A stretch of 64,000 nt of DNA from Martinezella calliandrae (GTDB lineage Bacteria > Pseudomonadota > Alphaproteobacteria > Rhizobiales > Rhizobiaceae), in the NCBI RefSeq assembly GCF_030272695.1, contig NZ_JARFYN010000033.1, positions 1-64,000 on the forward strand, read 5' to 3'. Made by a program: the position numbers and the translations under genes. Below are positions 51,894 through 59,895 of the stretch, one piece after another (position 1 is the first letter of the stretch; every line of letters starts with the position of its first letter). A model generated the notes under the pieces. The model did not search any database. It had not been told where the DNA came from and saw only the letters and a program-made list of their open reading frames with translations.

Positions 51894-52168
51894 CGCAAAC
51901 GCCTCTCATCTTCGATTTCCGGCAATCACTATTACCAGCCAAACGACGGCGGCGATAATGATTAGTTCAGATGAAAGCTATGGCGCCTGTCGATAGAAAC
52001 GTCGTGGTCCGATCCATGTGCTGCAGCAAAGCTGTCCGGAATCACAAAAGAGGCCCTGTCCTGCCAAGGAGAGGGCGAGACTGGGGAATGGCCGGCATGG
52101 GGCAAAATCGGCAAATCCATCAGAGCAGTCTGAAAAAGTTGCGACAATACGGCGAGTGGCGATGCTAT

Positions 52169-52498
52169 TCAGGGCGTGGCCCTGCCGCCTCGGATCAATC
52201 GCGAAATCGCATGGAAAATCAGGTCGGCGATCCACATTGCGCAAACACCGACCACGAAGGCCGTGGCATTCATGGCAGCACCGTCTTTTTGCGGCAACGG
52301 CCAGTTGACCGCGCGCAGATAGTAAAGCGCCGGCTCCGTCAGATAGGCCGCCGCCAGCGCCCCGCAAATGGGTGACGCGACGATTTCCCTTGTGGTATAT
52401 CGACGACGGGATAAGCCGTGCAAAATACCGCCGGAAAGGCCAGCGACGACGACGGTGAGCTTGACACCTAGTGCATCGACACAATCGTTCAACGTCAT
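52169..52498 (-). CDS. Small membrane protein, holin-like
   Basis: A 109-residue protein with three hydrophobic stretches (KLTVVVAGLSGGILHGLS, IVASPICGALAAAYLTEPAL, TAFVVGVCAMWIADLIFHAI) and a basic tail RLIRGGRATP. Size and layout are like phage holins or holin-like orphans of Rhizobium genomes. No endolysin gene is adjacent, so a lysis role is unproven. Confidence 0.6.
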   Translation of the reverse strand: MTLNDCVDALGVKLTVVVAGLSGGILHGLSRRRYTTREIVASPICGALAAAYLTEPALYYLRAVNWPLPQKDGAAMNATAFVVGVCAMWIADLIFHAISRLIRGGRATP

Positions 52499-52958
52499 GA
52501 TCTATCTCCGCAAAACACTTGAATCGACAATCGACCGCTTCCCACCAAACCAGACGTCGCGCTATGCATCCCGCCGCTTTTGATCGACAGCGTCGTCGCG
52601 CATGACTTTCAGCCTATGGCCGAGCGGCTTCGGCATGCCGGCACGACAGGCTTGTGCAGTGAACACGCTTTGGGATTTCCGGTGGAACGCTTAAAAGGAA
52701 ACAAGCGGCCGATAGTTTGGGCCGCTTGTGGTCAACAGTGCGTCACCGCAACTGTTCTCATCATGCCAAAATCAATATCCCTATTCGGCGCTGTTGGCGA
52801 CACCCGCAATCGACGCGCAGGCTGCAAGGATTGGGAAATCTTTGACTGCGCCAGATATAATCATTTGAAATCGCTTAAAAATATCGCATTCTATCGTCCG
52901 ACGATAAGAGCAGGAATGCTCTCCCCTTCCCTGAAACAGTTCAACGCCGGACGAGCGG
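52499..52958. other. 460-bp region without a recognised gene; contains a hairpin
   Basis: Nothing coding is recognised. ACAAGCGGCC (52701-52710) and GGCCGCTTGT (52720-52729) form a perfect 10-bp stem with a nine-base loop; on the - strand it is followed by TTCCTTTT, terminator-like but with no gene feeding it. It could end a small RNA or be a relic. Confidence 0.5.
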
Positions 52959-53729
52959 ATGACCGACAAGCGCGATCGACAGCAGCCCGATCAGGATCTT
53001 TCGCAGGTCCCAATGAAACTTCCGCGCGAATGGGGTCAAAGGATAGGCAGGGCGCGGAATTTCATCTCCACCAATCTTCCTGTCCTGCCTGTGCCGTCGA
53101 TTCCGGAAATTCGCCTGCACAGGGCCGGACCGCAAAGCGGCTTGTGGCGGCTTGCCGAACAGGATCCGGAGTTTAGTCCACCCTATTGGGCGCATTACTG
53201 GGGTGGAGGGTTGGTGCTGGCGCGCTATCTTCTCGACGGGCCTCATATCGTAGCCGGCCGCCGCGTGCTCGATCTCGGCGCTGGCTCCGGCATTGTCGGT
53301 ATTGCCGCCGCAAAGGCGGGCGCGACGGAGGTGATCGCGGCCGACGTGGATCCTTATGCGATTGCCGCGACCGGGCTGAATGCTGCCCTCAACGAGGTGA
53401 CAATAAAGCCTCTTCTCACTGATTTGACAAAAGGCAAGCCTCCCGCCACAGACATTATCTGCGTCGGTGACCTCTTCTATGATGCCGCGCTTGCCGAGCG
53501 CGTGACGGGGTTTCTCGATCATTGCCTTGAACAAGGCATCGAGGTCTTGATCGGAGATCCATGGCGCGCCCATCTGCCGCATTCGCGGCTGCGGCTACTG
53601 GCTGAATACATTGTGCCGGATTTTGGTGCCTCCGCGAGCTCTCGGCCGAGCGGGATCTTTGCATTTGTAAGCAAAACCTCTCGGCAGAACCTGGGCGATG
53701 AAACCCGATTGACATGGCCCTGGGTTTAG
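52959..53729 (+). CDS. Class I SAM-dependent methyltransferase (ETFB-methyltransferase-like)
   Basis: A 256-residue protein. SAM-binding motif I is VLDLGAGSGIVGIAAAKAGA (about 103-122), followed by VIAADVDPYAI; the post-I region DIICVGDLFYDAAL with the PPYWAHYWGGGLVLARYLL segment before it is the pattern of the PrmA/ETFB lysine methyltransferase group. It probably methylates a protein lysine or a small molecule. A second ATG (53013, MKLPREWGQRI) is an equally good start. It is convergent with the DUF6362-like gene, 21 bases between stops. Confidence 0.85.
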   Translation: MTDKRDRQQPDQDLSQVPMKLPREWGQRIGRARNFISTNLPVLPVPSIPEIRLHRAGPQSGLWRLAEQDPEFSPPYWAHYWGGGLVLARYLLDGPHIVAGRRVLDLGAGSGIVGIAAAKAGATEVIAADVDPYAIAATGLNAALNEVTIKPLLTDLTKGKPPATDIICVGDLFYDAALAERVTGFLDHCLEQGIEVLIGDPWRAHLPHSRLRLLAEYIVPDFGASASSRPSGIFAFVSKTSRQNLGDETRLTWPWV

Positions 53730-53750
53730 ACCGGGGCCGATAGCGAGAAG

Positions 53751-54419
53751 TCAAACTCTTAATTTTGCACGCCGTCGGTTCCCCCGTTCCAGTCGCTTCG
53801 CCAGCGCCGCTAGTTCCGGGCTGGCCGCATCAAAGACCGGCTTTGCATCTTCCGGAAGCCAGTGCACCTCATGCTTTGCCGGCGGAGTTTTCACCCGCTC
53901 GAGACTGCCGGTCGAATTCGACATTATCGACGATATGCGTGACCAATCGGGCTCCTGCAGCGTTGGCGAAATCGTCAGCAGTAGATTAGCAACGTTTTGA
54001 AGTTCGCTCTGGATGCGCCGTTCCGCCGTTCGCCTTACCCGGCCAGTCCTTCCGCAAAAATCGCGGAAGGAACCAACGATGTTCGGCGCAGCAAGACAGA
54101 CCGACCATCGCGAAAGCAGGATACGACGTTCTTCGTCTCTGACGTGGGTCAGCAACCAGTTCTGCAGCACTTCTTCCGCACGGCTGATGGCTGCCGCATC
54201 CGGGCGATAACGGATGCTGATATCGGCGTGGTCGCTCGGTTCGGGAATAACATCGGGCCAAAGCGAGCGCACCTGATCGGGGCGCACGCCACGCACACTA
54301 AGATGGATAATCGTGTCGGCAGCCTCGACAAAACGGGCGCGAACGATGAGGCTCAGATTGGCGATCTCAGCCGCGGGTTCCGACAGATCGTCATCCTGCA
54401 AGGCGTTCCGGTGCGTCAA
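53751..54419 (-). CDS. DUF6362-like protein (phage-associated)
   Basis: A 222-residue soluble protein that I match, by recollection, to DUF6362: RFVEAADTIIHLSVRGVRPD, LQNWLLTHVRDEERRILLSR, and a basic HTH-like FCGRTGRVRRTAERRIQSEL. The family is found mostly in prophages and phage-like islands of alphaproteobacteria. Its start overlaps the end of the next gene (29 bases), so the pair is cotranscribed. Function unknown; the RTGRVRRTAERRI stretch suggests nucleic-acid binding. Confidence 0.65.
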   Translation of the reverse strand: MTHRNALQDDDLSEPAAEIANLSLIVRARFVEAADTIIHLSVRGVRPDQVRSLWPDVIPEPSDHADISIRYRPDAAAISRAEEVLQNWLLTHVRDEERRILLSRWSVCLAAPNIVGSFRDFCGRTGRVRRTAERRIQSELQNVANLLLTISPTLQEPDWSRISSIMSNSTGSLERVKTPPAKHEVHWLPEDAKPVFDAASPELAALAKRLERGNRRRAKLRV

Positions 54420-54807
54420 GGCGTCTCTCCAGTTCGCGATAGATCAAAATCCGAAGCGTCGCGCGTACCGGCCATGGACGCCGCGCCACGGCATCGGCAC
54501 GCAAAGCGCCGAGCGCGATATCGTCGAAGGCAGCCAGCAGATCGCCCGGCCGCAGCAGCGCCCAATCCTTCCGCTGAACAAGAATGTCGGAAACGGCTCC
54601 GATCGTATCCGACCAAAGTTCATCACGGTTGTTGCCGGTCTCGCGGATACAGCGCAAGACGAAGATCAGATGCCCGTCGCCATGCTGTCCCCTGATTTCC
54701 TGCATGGTGCCACGCGCATGACTTTGGGCCGGTGCGCGGCGGCGGTGAACCGGGACCAGCTTGATGCCGAGGCCGTCAAGAAGACTATCGAGGCTACCTT
54801 TACTCAT
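54391..54807 (-). CDS. Hypothetical partner of the DUF6362-like gene
   Basis: A 138-residue protein, family not recognised. It starts MSKGSLDSLLDGLGIKLVPV, has a charged middle and helical C-terminal half (DLLAAFDDIALGALRADAVA, RATLRILIYRELERRL). GGGAGG lies 12 bases before ATG 54807, and a 21-codon frame ends on this start (ATGA). Transcribed divergently from the S24 repressor, it may be under its control. Confidence 0.55.
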   Translation of the reverse strand: MSKGSLDSLLDGLGIKLVPVHRRRAPAQSHARGTMQEIRGQHGDGHLIFVLRCIRETGNNRDELWSDTIGAVSDILVQRKDWALLRPGDLLAAFDDIALGALRADAVARRPWPVRATLRILIYRELERRLDAPERLAG

Positions 54808-54869
54808 GGGGAAATCGCCTCCCTTCTGGAAGAAAAAATGAACGCAATCAACGACAGCGCCTGGGTCAT
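54804..54869 (-). CDS. Possible 21-residue leader peptide
   Basis: ATG 54869 with GGAAAGG 6 bases upstream opens a 21-codon frame (MTQALSLIAFIFSSRREAIS + P) whose TGA overlaps the ATG of the following gene. It looks like a leader that couples translation. Too short to call with certainty. Confidence 0.35.
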   Translation of the reverse strand: MTQALSLIAFIFSSRREAISP

Positions 54870-55011
54870 GTCACCTTTCCGTTCGCCGTTCCGGCGTCGG
54901 CAATGGGATGCCTTGGCTTGAATAGCGCTTGCGCCTTTGACATCGCCTCCACCCTTGCACCATCATGTATGGCTTCAGTCCGCAGCGAATTTCACCGTTG
55001 GCACCTTGATG

Positions 55012-55058
55012 GACACAAAATATGCTTATATAAATACCCATGTCAACATTATTTGTGT
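55012..55058. promoter_or_regulatory. Candidate operator between repressor and DUF6362 operon
   Basis: GACACAAAATATG (55012-55024) faces an inverted TTTGTGT (55052-55058) in an AT-rich stretch just before the repressor gene. The same 13-mer recurs exactly at 55973-55985, on the other side of the gene, which suggests a site bound by the repressor. Confidence 0.5.
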
Positions 55059-55082
55059 TTGTTCTTTGGCGAGTGTTGGATC

Positions 55083-55874
55083 ATGCGAAAATCCATGGGC
55101 GAACGACTGAAGGCGGCGCGCGAAGCTGCAAATTATCCCTCAGCGACAAAGGCGGCTGAGGCACTCGGTATTGGGCTATCGACCTACCGCGCGCATGAAA
55201 ACGGCCAGAACGAATTCGGGCCCGAGATCGCCGATCGCTATGCAAAGAAGTTCGGCACTACCGCCGGCTATCTCCTGACCGGCGAGGGTCCAAGGAAGGT
55301 AGAGCGGCCGGGGCCACGCATGGTGGTCACCTCCTTCGACCCGGATGAACAATACAACGAAGGATTTGCCGAGGGTGTCGAAGACTTCAGCTACAGTCGG
55401 GAACATTGGCAACCGAAGGTCGAAGGTGCGACGCCGGAAGTGGACGTCAAACTGGGCGCCGGCAGCGGCGTTGTCGGTGACGTCATCAATCTGCCAGTCG
55501 GCGCGGGCAACGTCGCTGGCCACAAAATTGTCGCGGAATGGTTGATTCCCTCGGGCTATCTGCGCAACGAAGCGAAGGCATCGCCGAACCATACCATCAT
55601 TATGGAAGTCATCGGCGATTCCATGCAGCCCACGTACATGCCCGGCGACCGCGTGATCGTCGATCTCTCGCAGAACCAAATGGCGACCGATACAGTCTAT
55701 GCCATCAGCGACGGCTATTGCGAACCACAGATCAAGCGCCTTCAGCGCGTTCCCTTCACCCAACCAAGCGAGGTCAAGATTATTTCTGACAACCCGGCGC
55801 TGGAAACCTTTACGGTGGAGTTGGCCCGACTGACAATCATAGGGCGCATCTGTGGGCATATTGCCAGGAAATAG
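55083..55874 (+). CDS. LexA-like S24 repressor with Xre HTH
   Basis: A 263-residue protein; ATG 55083 gives MRKSMGERLKAARE, while ATG 55098 is an alternative. Residues about 1-65 are an Xre HTH (TKAAEALGIGLSTYRAHENG), and the C-terminal part is a S24 peptidase with Ser180 in GDSMQPTYMPGDRV and Lys218 in QIKRLQRV, 38 residues apart as in LexA and CI. A Val/Gly/Ala-rich linker (LGAGSGVVGDVINL) would hold the cleavage site. This is the layout of a CI-like repressor inactivated by RecA during DNA damage. The divergent DUF6362 operon is its probable target. Confidence 0.88.
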   Translation: MRKSMGERLKAAREAANYPSATKAAEALGIGLSTYRAHENGQNEFGPEIADRYAKKFGTTAGYLLTGEGPRKVERPGPRMVVTSFDPDEQYNEGFAEGVEDFSYSREHWQPKVEGATPEVDVKLGAGSGVVGDVINLPVGAGNVAGHKIVAEWLIPSGYLRNEAKASPNHTIIMEVIGDSMQPTYMPGDRVIVDLSQNQMATDTVYAISDGYCEPQIKRLQRVPFTQPSEVKIISDNPALETFTVELARLTIIGRICGHIARK

Positions 55875-56251
55875 GGCCGCGCCGCTGTTTCTATGCCCCT
55901 TTCTGCCACCTCGTTCCAGCTGGACCGAAATCTTACAGGCCGCGCCTCGAAGCAAAAGACATTTATGGTGTCGACACAAAATATGTCGAAACTCACCAAT
56001 ATGGCTTAACAATTTCTCTTTTGCGAGCTAGCAGGCCGAGACTGAAGGAACCCGCGCAAGATTGGCAGATCTTGTGCGAAGCCAGCGAGGCCGGATCGGA
56101 TGGCCGCAAATGCCGATGTCGCCCCCACCGGCTGCAGAAAAAGACAATGTCATTCATGCCTGTCGAGATTTGCTATCGGGCAACTAAAACGCTTGTGTCG
56201 GCGACAGGGATGGCTTGCCCGAGCAATAGGCCGAGATTCCTGCCACTTGGT
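55875..56251. other. 377-bp gap with operator-like dyad, otherwise featureless
   Basis: Between the repressor and the MEKHLA gene (convergent). I see only the dyad at 55971-55989 described separately. The sequence around it is AT-richer than neighbouring genes. No gene or RNA is recognised. Confidence 0.5.
55971..55989. promoter_or_regulatory. TCGACA-N7-TGTCGA dyad, candidate S24 repressor operator
   Basis: TCGACACAAAATATGTCGA: 6-bp perfect arms with a 7-bp AT spacer. It includes the 13-mer GACACAAAATATG also found upstream of the repressor gene at 55012. No promoter-bearing gene lies directly beyond it now, so a once-controlled gene may have been lost. Confidence 0.5.
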
Positions 56252-56722
56252 CTACACGTCTTTCCATTTCGAAAAGGTCGCGGCCTGCCCACGCCAATTT
56301 CCGTCGCGGTCGATGAGCTGCCAGACGATGCCGTCTTCCATCCAGAAGCGTCGCCCCGATTTTGTGATCCGCAACCCACGATAACCCGAGATAAAGCCGT
56401 CGCGTGTAACCGCATCCAATAATTGCTGACGTTCGGCGCGATTGGGAAGCTCCGCCGAAAGACGCGACGGCAAAGTGATGAATTCCTCCCAGGGATATTC
56501 GAAACAAGCCTGGCCGGCCTTATTGGCATAAATGAAACGCGGATCGGCGTCGATATTGTGCGCCACGACCACGAACGGGGCATCGTCATAAAGCCAGCTT
56601 GGCCCGAGCCCCTCGCCGATGAGGGGCGTCCCAACGATGCGGGAATAGCTTCCGGTCAGCAGATCAAAGAACTCAGGATCATCCCACAAATCGGAGGCAT
56701 TGCGTTCTGGATTAGCGGCCAT
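56252..56722 (-). CDS. MEKHLA-domain (PAS-like) protein
   Basis: A 156-residue protein. The start MAANPERNASDLWDDPEFFD (56722) has AGGAAAG upstream; a longer frame exists but is featureless. The body has the PAS-like MEKHLA pattern: LLTGSYSRIVGTPLI, FVVVAHNIDADPRFIYANKA, FEYPWEEFITLPSRLSAE, YRGLRITKSGRRFWMEDGIV + WQLID. Bacterial MEKHLA proteins are short sensory-like domains of unknown ligand. No kinase or cyclase partner is next to it. Confidence 0.85.
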   Translation of the reverse strand: MAANPERNASDLWDDPEFFDLLTGSYSRIVGTPLIGEGLGPSWLYDDAPFVVVAHNIDADPRFIYANKAGQACFEYPWEEFITLPSRLSAELPNRAERQQLLDAVTRDGFISGYRGLRITKSGRRFWMEDGIVWQLIDRDGNWRGQAATFSKWKDV

Positions 56723-57110
56723 TGATATCTTTCCTGTCATGCACATGCGGTTTACGCCGGAAATGCTGGAAACCAAATAGAACATCTCACTCACGCTTGT
56801 AATTGGTCCGGTGCAGAAATCAAAAAAACCACAACCATCGAAAATTAGCCGAATATGGGATCGGAAAACCTTCTTCCAGTAGCCCAATCCCAATCACAAA
56901 CTCGGCTAGTGGTCGTCATCGAAGTCGGCGGCGCGAGCGCTCTGATTGTGCACAACCATCCCACTACCCCCTTTTCGATCACGCACGATCACGCTGGAGC
57001 ACATTGAAACACAACGATTTTCTGGATTGTCGTACTGCCGGATACCGTGGCATATTGGGGCACTACCGAGTTCGAAATAACATACATATTAATTAGTATG
57101 TAAATCACGG
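56723..57110. other. 388-bp gap before the AstE relic, with a dyad
   Basis: No gene is recognised. ACATAC (57080-57085) and GTATGT (57096-57101) form a dyad around an AT-rich centre. It might have been an operator for the now broken AstE-like gene and the transporter that follows. Confidence 0.4.
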
Positions 57111-57584
57111 ACATTCATTTCGCCGGAGCGCCTTGCCAGAGATTTCGGACTTCCCTACGCAATCTCAAGTCCCGCAAGGGGCATGATGATTGCTGGCGCG
57201 GCGGGAGCGGGAGTGCCAGCGATCATCGCCGAGGCGGGCGGGGCCTGAAAGTACGATGAAGATGCCATTCAGACCCTCGTTGCCGGTCTTCACAGACTGT
57301 TAAGAGCGATGCATGTCTTACTGGACGAGGATGCGCATCACCCGTCAAATCGAGATGTTCGAGTGCTCCGCTGTGCCAGCGTGACGGCAACCGCGTCCGG
57401 TTTGTGGTATCCGACGCATGCCGTCGGCGATGTCGTTGATACCGACACTGTTCTTGGGACCATTCGCAATCATTTTGGCGAGGCGATCGGTTCGGCGGTT
57501 TCACCAATCAACGGAAAAATCATGTTTCAAGTTTCGAGCCTAGCCATCAACGGCGGCGAAACGATCACATGGATCGGCGCCTGA
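57111..57584 (+). pseudogene. AstE/AspA-like deacylase, N-terminally truncated with in-frame stop
   Basis: One frame reads SPERLARDFGLPYAISSPAR, GMMIAGAAGAGVPAIIAEAG, GA, then TGA (57246-57248) where a Gly is expected, then KYDEDAIQTLVAGLHRLLRA and on through ASGLWYPTHAVGDVVDTDTV to ETITWIGA and a stop. This is the C-terminal half of a succinylglutamate-desuccinylase/aspartoacylase-like protein, including its barrel-sandwich tail. The zinc-binding N-terminal half is missing. ATG 57309 could start a 91-residue tail product. The stop overlaps the start of the transporter gene (TGATG), so translation of this tail may still help express the transporter. Confidence 0.75.
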
Positions 57585-58555
57585 TGAAAGCCGACGTTAA
57601 GGACGCGTATCGCGAGGCAGTCGCATCCAAGGCTCCGACGACAACAGGAGGACTAGGTCCCACAGTCTACCTCGCCGGCGCAATGGCCTTGTCGGGAACT
57701 GTCGGGGTCTTTGCGATCCAAACCGGGCAGCCAACGCTGAACGTCGTGTTCTTCCGTTGTCTTTTTGGTGCGCTATCGCTTATCGCCTTTTCCCTATATC
57801 GCGGTACGGTGCATGGGATCTGGCGAATAGATCGCAAGCTGATTGGGCTCACCATTGTCAGCGGTCTGTGCCTGGTCCTTAATTGGGCTGCGCTGTTTCA
57901 GGCCTTCCGTTCGACTTCGATCGGATTTGCGATCATCATCTATCACCTGCAACCATTTTGGATCGTCATCATCAGCGCTCTTTTTCTCGGCGAAACCCTC
58001 TTCCGAGACAAGCTGCTTTGGCTGGTTGTCGCCTTCAGTGGACTGCTGCTGGTCGTTTGGCCCCATGTGGGCGACATAATGGGCAACAACTCCTGGGCCC
58101 AAGGGGTCGGCTTCGCTATCCTGGCCTCCCTCCTCTACGCGGGCTCCACATTGACGGCACGGCGACTGCGAGCGGTCGATTCATCCGTATTGACGATCGT
58201 CCATTGCCTAATAGGCCTTGTCCTCTTCGCGCCGTTCCTGGCGCTCGAACCGTTGCGCAACGCAACGCTGCCGGTTTGGGGTTGGCTCGTTGGCCTTGGG
58301 GTTCTGCACACAGGCGTGGTGTACGTCTTACTCTACGCGAACTACCCAAAAGTTCAGACGGCCACGATTGGGGTCTGCGCTTTCCTCAACCCGGTCACCG
58401 CGCTGCTTAGCGATTATGTTTTCTATTCCAAGGAAATCAGCCTCGTCCAGGCCGTTGGGGTCGTCTTCGTGCTTCTGGCCGGGCTTGGCACAACGTTGGG
58501 ATGGGGCAAGCTGCTCCGACGACGCAGCCCAGGCGAGATGCCATCTACACCTTGA
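57584..58555 (+). CDS. EamA/DMT-family transporter
   Basis: A 323-residue membrane protein with about ten TM segments in two EamA repeats (NVVFFRCLFGALSLIAFSLY, HLQPFWIVIISALFLGETLF, NYPKVQTATIGVCAFLNPVT and ALLSDYVFY). ATG 57584 overlaps the stop of the AstE relic. EamA proteins next to AstE-like deacylases usually move an amino acid derivative; with the deacylase broken, only the transporter remains intact here. Distinct in sequence from the EamA gene at 2004. Confidence 0.88.
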   Translation: MKADVKDAYREAVASKAPTTTGGLGPTVYLAGAMALSGTVGVFAIQTGQPTLNVVFFRCLFGALSLIAFSLYRGTVHGIWRIDRKLIGLTIVSGLCLVLNWAALFQAFRSTSIGFAIIIYHLQPFWIVIISALFLGETLFRDKLLWLVVAFSGLLLVVWPHVGDIMGNNSWAQGVGFAILASLLYAGSTLTARRLRAVDSSVLTIVHCLIGLVLFAPFLALEPLRNATLPVWGWLVGLGVLHTGVVYVLLYANYPKVQTATIGVCAFLNPVTALLSDYVFYSKEISLVQAVGVVFVLLAGLGTTLGWGKLLRRRSPGEMPSTP

Positions 58556-58771
58556 AATAAACGTTAGCCGAGCTGACCCTTCAGTCCCGGCATTTGATGG
58601 AACGGATTGGTGTTAAAGCGATCGGACTATCAAGTCCAAGCCTTGTAGGAGAACTTATGTCAGGTCGGCATTCCATGGCCTTGCAGACGTCCGATATTAT
58701 CCGGCCGTTCGACCTTAGCGCAGAATTTTAAACTGTTCTTGTCCCGACCGGAAATTGGAAGATCCCTTTGT

Positions 58772-58788
58772 TGGTACATGTATAGACA
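58772..58788. promoter_or_regulatory. TACATGTA/TATAGACA element upstream of the SDR gene
   Basis: TACATGTA (58775-58782) overlaps TATAGACA (58781-58788), 47 bases before the SDR start. TATAGACA is also the outer arm of the long palindrome at 59651-59680, so both may bind the GntR regulator encoded at 62266. Confidence 0.55.
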
Positions 58789-58834
58789 TTAGTGTCGGAT
58801 GATGGTTCTATCGTGCAAAAGCAAGGGGATCATC

Positions 58835-59605
58835 ATGGCCAATACAATATTCGATCTGTCAGGAAGAGTAGCGGTTGTGACCGGTGCAAGCCGCGGCCTC
58901 GGCCAATGGATTGCGATGGCGCTTGCCGAAGGGGGTGCCGATGTCTGCGTCACGGCTCGCGATGAAAAGTCACTCAGCGATACGAAACACAAGATTGAGG
59001 CTTATGGAAAGACCTGCATCACCAGCTCCCAGGATGTGACAGATCGATCGTCCATCGACGAGACGCTGAACAAATTCGAAAGCATTACTGGCGCGATCGA
59101 TATCCTTGTCAACAATGCGGGCTATGAGCAGATCTCTCCTTCTCTCGATGTAGACGAAGAGATCTGGGACAGGATCATCGGCACCAATCTGAAGGGCGCA
59201 TTCTTCTGGTCACAAGCCGCGGCGCGCCGAATGTCTCGTCAGCCCCAGGGCGGAAGCATCATTAATCTCTGCTCGCTTACTTCCTACGTCGGAATTCCGA
59301 CGGCCGTGCCCTACGGCTCCTCGAAGGCGGGACTGCTCGGCATGACACGCGCGCTTTCCGCCGAGTGGGCGCCACTGGGAATCCGCGTAAACGCGGTGGC
59401 GCCGGGCTATTTTCGGACGGCGATGACGGAAGGTTTTTATCAAGATGAAAACTGGACGGCACGGATGCTCGAAAAGATCCCGCAGAAGCGGTTCGGCAAC
59501 GCCTCCGACATCGGTGGCGCCATTATCTTTCTTGCGAGCAGCGCGTCTGCCTACATCACCGGCCAATGCATTCCCGTGGACGGCGGCTTCCTCGCCTCCG
59601 TCTAA
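58835..59605 (+). CDS. Short-chain dehydrogenase/reductase
   Basis: A 256-residue classical SDR. The cofactor motif is VVTGASRGLGQWIA, NNAG occurs in ILVNNAGYEQ, the catalytic Ser is in NLCSLTSYVG and Tyr/Lys in PYGSSKAG; the end IPVDGGFLASV is family-typical. I start at MANTIFDLSG, behind AAGGGG. It oxidises or reduces a hydroxyl with NAD(P). It begins the catabolic cluster with the HDH-like and zinc ADH enzymes; these two are in a separate transcript start 290 bases on, but share operator elements with it. Confidence 0.92.
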   Translation: MANTIFDLSGRVAVVTGASRGLGQWIAMALAEGGADVCVTARDEKSLSDTKHKIEAYGKTCITSSQDVTDRSSIDETLNKFESITGAIDILVNNAGYEQISPSLDVDEEIWDRIIGTNLKGAFFWSQAAARRMSRQPQGGSIINLCSLTSYVGIPTAVPYGSSKAGLLGMTRALSAEWAPLGIRVNAVAPGYFRTAMTEGFYQDENWTARMLEKIPQKRFGNASDIGGAIIFLASSASAYITGQCIPVDGGFLASV

Positions 59606-59650
59606 AAAATGAGACAGGGTGGTGCTTGACAGCACGGGTCCGATGTTTAA

Positions 59651-59680
59651 TGTCTATAAATGTATATACATCTATAGACA
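59651..59680. promoter_or_regulatory. 30-bp near-perfect palindrome, probable GntR/HutC operator
   Basis: Arms TGTCTATA (59651-59658) and TATAGACA (59673-59680) frame a core that contains TGTATATACA (59661-59670); 14 of 15 base pairs match. A TTGACA box at 59626-59631 with TAATGT 16 bases on would place the promoter across it. The TGTATATACA core is of the kind bound by HutC-type regulators, and such a gene lies at 62266. Confidence 0.75.
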
Positions 59681-59694
59681 ACAAAAACGGGAAC

Positions 59695-59741
59695 GAAGTC
59701 TTCGAGACTTCCTGGGAATTTGCCGGGTGCGAACATCCGGC
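59695..59741 (+). other. Two hairpins in the leader of the HDH-like gene
   Basis: GAAGTC-TTCGA-GACTTC (59695-59711) and GCCGGGTG-CGAA-CATCCGGC (59722-59741; one G-U pair) lie in the ~215-base leader. They lack a following U-run. They could stabilise the mRNA or form a regulated leader. Confidence 0.45.
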
Positions 59742-59895
59742 ATCCTCGAACATACGGATTGCAGTATCAACGCCGATCGGCCCTCTTTGTGATGGGGCCG
59801 TGCGCTAACGCGAACCGAACTTTATTCGTCGCCGTCACCACCGCGCGCGCGATTGTGGCTGTTTGCGCCCATTTGGCGCCAAGGAGGGATATACA

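Noticed and set aside
51900..51975. Short - strand frame with a hydrophobic run (LIIIAAVVWLVIVIAGNRR) before a stop
   Set aside because: No ATG, GTG or TTG start in frame and no ribosome site; an upstream stop closes it.
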